Assembly (NCBI GenBank): GCA_903925975.1
Contig: CAIYHG010000111.1
Span: forward strand, 1 to 59,014
DNA length: 59,014 nucleotides
Source: an uncultured Acidobacteriia bacterium
Lineage (GTDB): Bacteria > Acidobacteriota > Terriglobia > Bryobacterales > Bryobacteraceae
Direction of reading: 5' to 3'
Part shown: positions 55,486 through 59,014 of the stretch, in pieces
How positions within the stretch are numbered: position 1 is the first letter of the stretch
How the letters are laid out: every line of letters starts with the position of its first letter
Program-made: the position numbers and the translations under genes
Notes under the pieces: generated by a model
The model's database searches: none
The model's input: only the letters and a program-made list of their open reading frames with translations
What the model was told of the DNA's origin: nothing

Positions 55486-55970
55486 CGGCGCCCTCCCTGC
55501 GCGGCGGCGGCGGTCCACCCTGCAACCGGGCGGCTCATGCGCAGGAGGATCACTTCATGGCCATCGCGGCGCAATAGCCGGGCCAGCCCGCGCTCCTCGC
55601 GGGAGCGCCACGGACCCGCCTCACCGATCACCACCAGGGAACGGGGCGCCAGGGCCTTGCGAATGGTGTCGCCGCGGTCGCGGCAGAAGAGCAGCCTTAC
55701 CTCGGCAGCGGGCGATTGGCGGCCTGCCATCGCGGCAAGGCGGCGTTCGCTGAACTCGGGCGCTACCGGGGGATCTTCGAGAGGCAGCGGGTAAGGAACC
55801 ACTTGAGCCGCCAGCAGCGTGAGCGTGGCGCCCAGGTCTTCGGCCATCAGGGACGCCGCTTCGAGCGCGTACCCGGTGCGCGCGTACTCGGTGAATATGA
55901 CATAGATCTGTAGGCCCTCAACCCGGCACGGGGCGGCGTTGAGAGGCCGTGCTGTTCTTGCGCTCTCCAC
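55482..55970 (-). CDS. Universal-stress-like (Usp) protein, probably regulatory
   Basis: Protein of up to 162 residues. An alternative GTG at 55922 fits the fold start VEGLQIYVIFTEYARTGYALEAASLMAEDLGATLTLLAAQVVPYPLP, a classical Usp alpha/beta beginning. The last part has RSLVVIGEAGPW and GHEVILLRM strands. The Usp ATP-binding GxxG-S/T motif is degenerate. It is first in a four-gene unit with the permease and kdpDE, and corresponds to the Usp domain that is missing from the kinase. Confidence 0.75.
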   Translation of the reverse strand: MESARTARPLNAAPCRVEGLQIYVIFTEYARTGYALEAASLMAEDLGATLTLLAAQVVPYPLPLEDPPVAPEFSERRLAAMAGRQSPAAEVRLLFCRDRGDTIRKALAPRSLVVIGEAGPWRSREERGLARLLRRDGHEVILLRMSRPVAGWTAAAAQGGRR

Positions 55971-56129
55971 GCCTTGAGAGTACGGCGCAGGGCATTAAAC
56001 GCGCGTTAAGAACGGCGCCGGGGGCGTAAAGGAAGAATAAAGAAACAATGTGCGGTTACTGGGTCCTCGCGGTCCTTGGCGGCCCCGGATCTTCAGGGCC
56101 GCCGCGGAACGGAGGGATTGCGGGAGACT

Positions 56130-57443
56130 CTAGCGGATCAGGCTTTCGAAACGCGAGCCGGGACGAATGATGGTCTGCATCCGTTCCGGTCCGGTGGAGA
56201 CGCAACCGGCTTCAACGCCCGTGCGCTCTTCGAGGAACGCCACGTAATCCTTGGCCTTCGCGGGCAGGTCTTCGTAGTTCGAGATTCCGAACGTGGAGCA
56301 CGCCCATCCAGGAACCTCTTCGTACACCGGCTCGATCTTTTCGATCTCGGCCACTGTGGGCGGCATCTCGGTCAGTTCGCGGCCGCCGATCTTATAGGCC
56401 ACGCAGACCTTGATGGTTTCGAACTCATCCAGAACGTCGAGCTTCGTCACCACAATGCTGTCGAAACCGTTGATATTGGCGGTGTAGCGAAGCAGCGGGA
56501 CATCGAACCAACCGCAACGCCTGGGCCGTCCGGTGACGGCGCCGAATTCGTTGCCGCGGGCGCGGATGCGTTCGCCCGCCTCGTCGAGCGCCTCGGTGGG
56601 GAAGGGGCCGCCGCCCACTCGGGTGATGTAGGCTTTCGAAACTCCGATCACTCCGGAAATGCGGGTGGGGGCCACGCCCGTGCCGGTACAGGCTCCGCCG
56701 GCGCTCGCGCTCGACGAGGTGACGAAGGGGTAGGTGCCGTGATCGATATCGAGCATCGTTCCCTGGGCGCCCTCGAACATCACCGTCTTGCCATCGCGTA
56801 TGGCCCCGTTGAGGAGGACCGAAGTGTCGCAGACCATGGGCCGGATGCGTTCGGCGAAGGCCTCGTATTCATCCCGCGCGCGGCTGACGTCGAGATCGGC
56901 CGGAATGCCCAGCGCCGCCGCGATAGCGAGCTTCTCCTTGGTGACGAACTCGTACTGCGGGCGGAAGACGGCCTTATCGAGCAGGTCGGCCACGCGGATG
57001 CCGCGGCGCCCGATCTTATCCTCGTAGCACGGCCCGATGCCGCGCGAGGTGGTTCCGATGGAAACGCGTCCCTCGCGACCCTCGGACATCTTCTCCATCA
57101 TCCGGTGAGCCGGGAAGAGCACGTGGGCGCGGTTGCTGATGAACAGACGGCCCCTCACCTGCACGCCGGCCGATTCGAGCGCGTCTATTTCCGTCAGCAG
57201 CGCGGCGGGGTCTATCACCAGGCCGTTGCCGATCACGCCGATCTTGCCGGGCCGCAGAATGCCGCTCGGGATCAGCTTGAGGACGAACTTCTTCTCGCCG
57301 ATGAATACCGTGTGGCCGGCATTGTGGCCCCCCTGATACCGGGCGATGATATCGAACCGCTCAGAGAGAAGATCGACGATCTTCCCCTTGCCCTCATCCC
57401 CCCACTGGGATCCAAGTATGACTACGTTTCGCATTGGTTTCAA
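56130..57443 (-). CDS. purA: Adenylosuccinate synthetase
   Basis: GTP-dependent enzyme of 437 residues making adenylosuccinate from IMP and aspartate. GSQWGDEGKGKIVD loop at about residues 11-24, QGGHNAGHTV, GTTSRGIGPCYEDK, and GRPRRCGWFD near 325. With purH and guaB it makes three purine genes in the window, not clustered. Start may be the ATG at 57443 or 57434. Confidence 0.97.
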   Translation of the reverse strand: MKPMRNVVILGSQWGDEGKGKIVDLLSERFDIIARYQGGHNAGHTVFIGEKKFVLKLIPSGILRPGKIGVIGNGLVIDPAALLTEIDALESAGVQVRGRLFISNRAHVLFPAHRMMEKMSEGREGRVSIGTTSRGIGPCYEDKIGRRGIRVADLLDKAVFRPQYEFVTKEKLAIAAALGIPADLDVSRARDEYEAFAERIRPMVCDTSVLLNGAIRDGKTVMFEGAQGTMLDIDHGTYPFVTSSSASAGGACTGTGVAPTRISGVIGVSKAYITRVGGGPFPTEALDEAGERIRARGNEFGAVTGRPRRCGWFDVPLLRYTANINGFDSIVVTKLDVLDEFETIKVCVAYKIGGRELTEMPPTVAEIEKIEPVYEEVPGWACSTFGISNYEDLPAKAKDYVAFLEERTGVEAGCVSTGPERMQTIIRPGSRFESLIR

Positions 57444-57643
57444 ACCCGTCTATTGTAGCCTAGTGGCGGCATGTCTTGAATCCGCACGGTCGCGTTTTGG
57501 GGCGCCTTCCCCGGGCGGCGAGCCCTTTCGCGCAGGCGGGCGCGCTCACGCCGCGATTCATTCCTCACCTGGCGGCAACCCGCATTGCCTTGCCCGCCGG
57601 CCGCGCTTCGGTTCGCACGGACCAGCGTGATACGCTGGTTTTG

Positions 57644-58117
57644 ATGCAGCTTGTGGAGACTTACACGACGCTCGGCCAGGACGCCTTCGGCCAACTCATC
57701 CGCGGCATTTCGATCGGCAAGTTGAAGACCTATCAGCTCTACGAGGGCTTCAAAATCAGGACGCACCTGGCGAAGGTGAACGCGGAAGGCCTACGCAAAG
57801 GAACCGTTCGCTTCTGGAGCCGCCTGCAAGAGGGTGATGAGGAACTGGGCAAGGAACTCGCGCAAGCCATTCTTGTTTCGCACCTGGACATGATCATTTT
57901 GGTCCTGAACTTCCTGGGAATCCCTCATGAGGATGGTTTCTTCGCCAAGGACATGGATGCCAAACCATATTTCACCGACGGTTGGGAGAGCCGGGTGTAC
58001 GACAAGTTTAGTTTGGAGTTTCCAGCACCGTTAATATTGTTCTATATCAATCACTTACGCTGGGAACTACTGCACTCCGAGCAGCCCTGGAATCCGCCGT
58101 CTGCGATTCCGGCTTGA
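57644..58117 (+). CDS. Conserved-looking hypothetical protein
   Basis: Unrecognised protein of 157 residues. The ATG at 57644 (MQLVETYTTLGQDAFGQLIRGISIG) is chosen; the open frame extends another 56 residues upstream through arginine-rich sequence that overlaps the divergent purA leader. The protein is helical, without membrane segment or signal; the KTYQLYEGFKIRTHLAKVN and LILFYINHLRWELL segments look structured. No motif was recognised. Confidence 0.65.
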   Translation: MQLVETYTTLGQDAFGQLIRGISIGKLKTYQLYEGFKIRTHLAKVNAEGLRKGTVRFWSRLQEGDEELGKELAQAILVSHLDMIILVLNFLGIPHEDGFFAKDMDAKPYFTDGWESRVYDKFSLEFPAPLILFYINHLRWELLHSEQPWNPPSAIPA

Positions 58118-58464
58118 ACTTCGGCGACTCGCGTGCACATAATTGTGTAAACCATGACAGTTCCCGGGCGGAATCAGGTTTTCACAGGGTGGACTGAAAA
58201 TGTCCGCCAAGATGGAAGCTATTTATCCGAGAACAACTTACATGTAGGGTCCCGACCAGCGGCCAAAAGGGTGGAGCAAGCCGGCCACGTCGGGTTTTTA
58301 CTCACCAGCCTACACCCATGCGCCATAAAACCCAGCTTTGGAGAACTTGCGCCTGGAACTGAGTGGTCCGCCGACTACCCGAGGTGCCGTAAATGAATCA
58401 TTGCGACTTTCACTATTCCCATCTGTTACCCAAAAAGCCGGGGATTCTCCCGCTGGAAGAGACG
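58118..58464. other. Intergenic region, nothing recognised
   Basis: These 347 bases contain no family-like frame. The frame of the small zinc-finger gene is open from 58393, and an ATG there would add 24 residues. No clear promoter consensus was found. Confidence 0.5.
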
Positions 58465-58635
58465 ATGACGAAGCAGTGCCGCCGATGCGGCGCGGAATTC
58501 GTTACTCGGTCGCGTATTCGCAAACGTTGTGACACCTGCCAGACCGTAGTTTCCGCCGAAAAGCAGAAGAAAGCCAATGAGCGCCTGAAGGCGCGGCGCG
58601 CCGCCCGGCGCCTGTGCCTGCTGAAGGCCAGCTAA
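58465..58635 (+). CDS. Small zinc-ribbon-like protein
   Basis: Basic protein of 56 residues: MTKQCRRCGAEFVTRSRIRKRCDTCQ has a CxxC...CxxC zinc knuckle, followed by a Lys/Arg-rich helix (EKQKKANERLKARRAARRL). The ATG at 58465 follows GGAAGAG with proper spacing. Could be an RNA- or DNA-binding accessory protein; function unknown. A strong hairpin follows the stop codon. Confidence 0.65.
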   Translation: MTKQCRRCGAEFVTRSRIRKRCDTCQTVVSAEKQKKANERLKARRAARRLCLLKAS

Positions 58636-58647
58636 GATTCCCGGGGG

Positions 58648-58668
58648 CCCGGGGCTAAGCGCCCCGGG
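58648..58668 (+). terminator. Terminator-like hairpin after small zinc-ribbon gene
   Basis: Perfect 8-bp CCCGGGGC / GCCCCGGG arms with a 5-base loop, 12 bases after the stop codon, followed by TCCTCATT. The T-tract is poor, so efficiency is uncertain. Confidence 0.5.
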
Positions 58669-59014
58669 TCCTCATTCACCCGGAGCAGCGAAATTAGGGC
58701 CTGAGCTTCCGCAGAACAGCCTTCCCCACCGAGCCCACCTTTTCGATTGCTTTCCTGACGAGCGACAGCATTTCCTGGGTTTCCTGTTCAATTGATTCAC
58801 GTCCCCGGCCTTCTCCCCCGCCCCCAAAGATGCTGGCAGGCAGCGCTCCGCGCGGTGGGGTTGGTGCGTGTTTTCAGCCTTGCCTGCCTATTCGGTTGTC
58901 AAAGACCTTAGCGCCACAATCTGACGAAACGAAGCCTGTATGAGAGCGCTGCCCCTGTCAAGCAAATCTTTTTCGTTCGTTTTCATGATTTCGGCTACAC
59001 TACTCCCGACCGGA
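58669..59014. other. Right-end region without supported gene
   Basis: A minus-strand frame is open at 58694-58873 (it ends with ...ESIEQETQEMLSLVRKAIEKVG-type helical sequence and a stop at 58694) but lacks any ATG, GTG or TTG until an ATG at 58771 (25 codons). Nothing else was recognised; the last 100 bases are AT-richer and may contain a promoter for a gene beyond the window. Confidence 0.5.

Noticed and set aside
53875..55794. Plus-strand open frame (639 codons) opposite the permease
   Set aside because: Composition is His/Arg/Gln-rich antisense sequence; the minus frame has clear membrane helices and KimA-like motifs.
55482..55922. Domain of KdpD encoded as a pseudogene
   Set aside because: The Usp-like gene has its own reading frame, an ATGA overlap with the permease and no disrupted kinase frame beside it.

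Overview
The window is about 59 kb of high-GC bacterial chromosome with tightly packed, mostly minus-strand operons of housekeeping and central-metabolism genes. Gene content and style (Rex-linked transcarboxylase operon, phosphoketolase plus acetate kinase, a long MoxR/DUF58/VWA operon ending in a Gln/Gly-rich giant protein, exported methyltransferases, dispersed GC-rich hairpins) suggest an Acidobacteriota member, probably of the Bryobacterales/Solibacter type. This placement is inference; no rRNA is present. There is no CRISPR array, recognisable insertion sequence or prophage.

Region 1 (37-10655): an arsenate reductase gene faces the end of an eight-gene minus-strand operon (9413 to 508) that encodes a complete methylmalonyl-CoA pathway: transcarboxylase 5S, 12S and 1.3S subunits, a small accessory protein, methylmalonyl-CoA epimerase, both mutase subunits and the MeaB chaperone GTPase. 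A divergent gene encodes the NADH-sensing repressor Rex. The AT-rich intergenic region holds a good -35/-10 pair with a Rex-like operator lying over the -10 box, so redox control of propionate metabolism is the likely logic.

Region 2 (10973-20789): a zinc-ribbon protein, tRNA-Leu(UAA), a cysteine-rich stand-alone receiver protein, an exported cyclophilin, phosphoketolase-acetate kinase, tadA, purH and a ferredoxin-type sulfite/nitrite reductase. A 28-bp-arm hairpin sits between tadA and purH.

Region 3 (20881-33958): seven minus-strand genes, three of whose junctions are ATGA overlaps: a VWA protein with a glutamine-amidotransferase-like domain, a caspase-like protein without the catalytic Cys, a TPR/HExxH peptidase, a MoxR AAA+ ATPase, a DUF58 protein, a BatA-like VWA protein and a 1265-residue membrane protein with long QQG repeats. 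This is the best candidate for a poorly described system: probably an envelope-associated, ATPase-driven VWA complex.

Region 4 (34307-43509): a small secreted protein, two tandem exported SAM-methyltransferase-like proteins, folP, tyrS, a bifunctional-nuclease pair, miaB, a small transaldolase, a membrane protein and guaB.

Region 5 (43602-49857): a lysine operon in the order dapE-asd-lysC-dapB-dapA-dapD (minus strand), preceded by a sigma70-like promoter and a lysine riboswitch. dapD has no normal start codon at the position where its conserved reading frame begins.

Region 6 (49919-59014): a RhuM-family accessory gene; a four-gene unit Usp-like / KimA-like APC permease / short KdpD-type kinase / KdpE regulator, probably for potassium homeostasis; purA; and two small proteins of unknown role. 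All assignments come from reading the sequence and from knowledge of the families; no search was run.
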